Part shown: positions 63,608-64,000 of the stretch, piece after piece
How positions within the stretch are numbered: position 1 is the stretch's first letter
Layout of the letters: each line of letters opens with the position of its first letter
NCBI GenBank assembly: GCA_008508345.1
Contig: QNGE01001248.1
Coordinates: forward strand, 23,241 to 87,240
Source of the DNA: Paragonimus westermani
Lineage: Eukaryota > Platyhelminthes > Trematoda > Plagiorchiida > Troglotrematidae
DNA: 64,000 nucleotides
Direction of reading: 5' to 3'
Position numbers and translations under genes: made by a program
Notes under the pieces: model-generated
What the model was told of the DNA's origin: nothing
The model's input: the letters and a program-made list of their open reading frames with translations, nothing else
Database searches by the model: none

Positions 63608-63731
63608 ACTGGGATTAAGATGAGCTCTAATCAGAGTACAAATCGGGTCTAGTGCTTCCTTTCGAAATGGACCGACTGGAAAGTCTGTGGAGTCAAGACA
63701 GCTGCGGTCAGTCGTGAGCGATGTTCAGTTT
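63608..63731 (+). repeat. tRNA-SINE-like tail, plus orientation (copy 5, right)
   Basis: It contains gatgagctctaatcagag, tctagtgcttcctttcgaaa, ggaccgactggaaagtctg and gtcgtgagcgatgttcagtt. The head with the A and B boxes is missing. Together with the minus arm it makes another head-to-head inverted composite. Confidence 0.75.
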
Positions 63732-63766
63732 ACATACATACATACATACATATATACATACATACA
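63731..63766. repeat. (CATA)n microsatellite at the repeat end
   Basis: Tandem cata units follow directly on the 3' tail of the SINE-like copy, as simple repeats often do at SINE tails. Confidence 0.85.
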
Positions 63767-64000
63767 CGGTTAGCGGTATCCGATTCGGATTAGCCTGTCA
63801 CAGTGACCGAAGCCAAAGGACGCCTGCGCCTATCCATCACTGCAACTGGCTTGCACTGCACCAATTGAAGTTCCACCAACACACCACATATCCAGTGTAA
63901 ACCCGAAGGAATAAGACCGGGAGGTGTGCCAGTGGGGCCTTTCTGTCCAGCCGGCCAATGCTGGTTAGCCACTTGATTGGCTAATAAGGAAAGGAAACTC
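63767..64000. other. Window end, unassigned
   Basis: Somewhat more GC-rich than its surroundings. A 60-codon minus frame (63790-63972) is not recognised. It may be the start of another repeat. Confidence 0.4.

Overview
The window looks like gene-poor genomic DNA from an animal. Genes are split by long introns, GC content is moderate, and there is much decayed retroelement and tRNA-SINE sequence. A trematode-type flatworm is my best guess. It rests on Penelope-like elements, CR1-like debris and a divergent T-box gene, and it is inference because no ribosomal or mitochondrial marker is present. No bacterial operon, CRISPR array, rRNA or convincing tRNA gene is visible.

The one gene I can reconstruct is a T-box transcription factor on the + strand, from about 43465 to 52579. 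A 571-codon open frame (43467-45178) holds a long low-complexity N-terminus with a His-rich tract and the first strand of the T-box. Exon 2 (45808-45974) carries the RIFPPLSVNVTGL block. A divergent exon 3 starts at 46552. A terminal exon (about 52193-52579) carries the diagnostic TAYQN and NNPFAKGF motifs. The model is in frame, but the exon 3/4 junction has three workable solutions.

The rest is mostly mobile-element debris. At 60312-62876 there is a complete Penelope-like element (PLE) insertion flanked by a 14-bp direct repeat. It is built as a large palindrome: two arms of about 980 bp, each with the GIY-YIG endonuclease frame, surround a 526-bp centre with the reverse-transcriptase core. 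A hammerhead-like motif sits in each arm. A second PLE-type 3' coding fragment lies at about 42640-42941, just upstream of the T-box gene.

A dispersed family with tRNA-like A and B boxes recurs at 11.2, 24.0, 26.1, 31.9, 36.7, 38.1, 40.2, 48.1, 53.1, 58.4 and 63.3 kb. At many of these sites the copies are head-to-head inverted pairs sharing a related spacer. The best is a 230-bp/230-bp palindrome at 31937-32500. This recurrent foldback organisation is the most unusual signal in the window. An isolated well-spliced open frame at 442-694 may be an exon of an unidentified gene. The remaining sequence shows only short open frames of a size expected by chance, some microsatellites and a few perfect hairpins.
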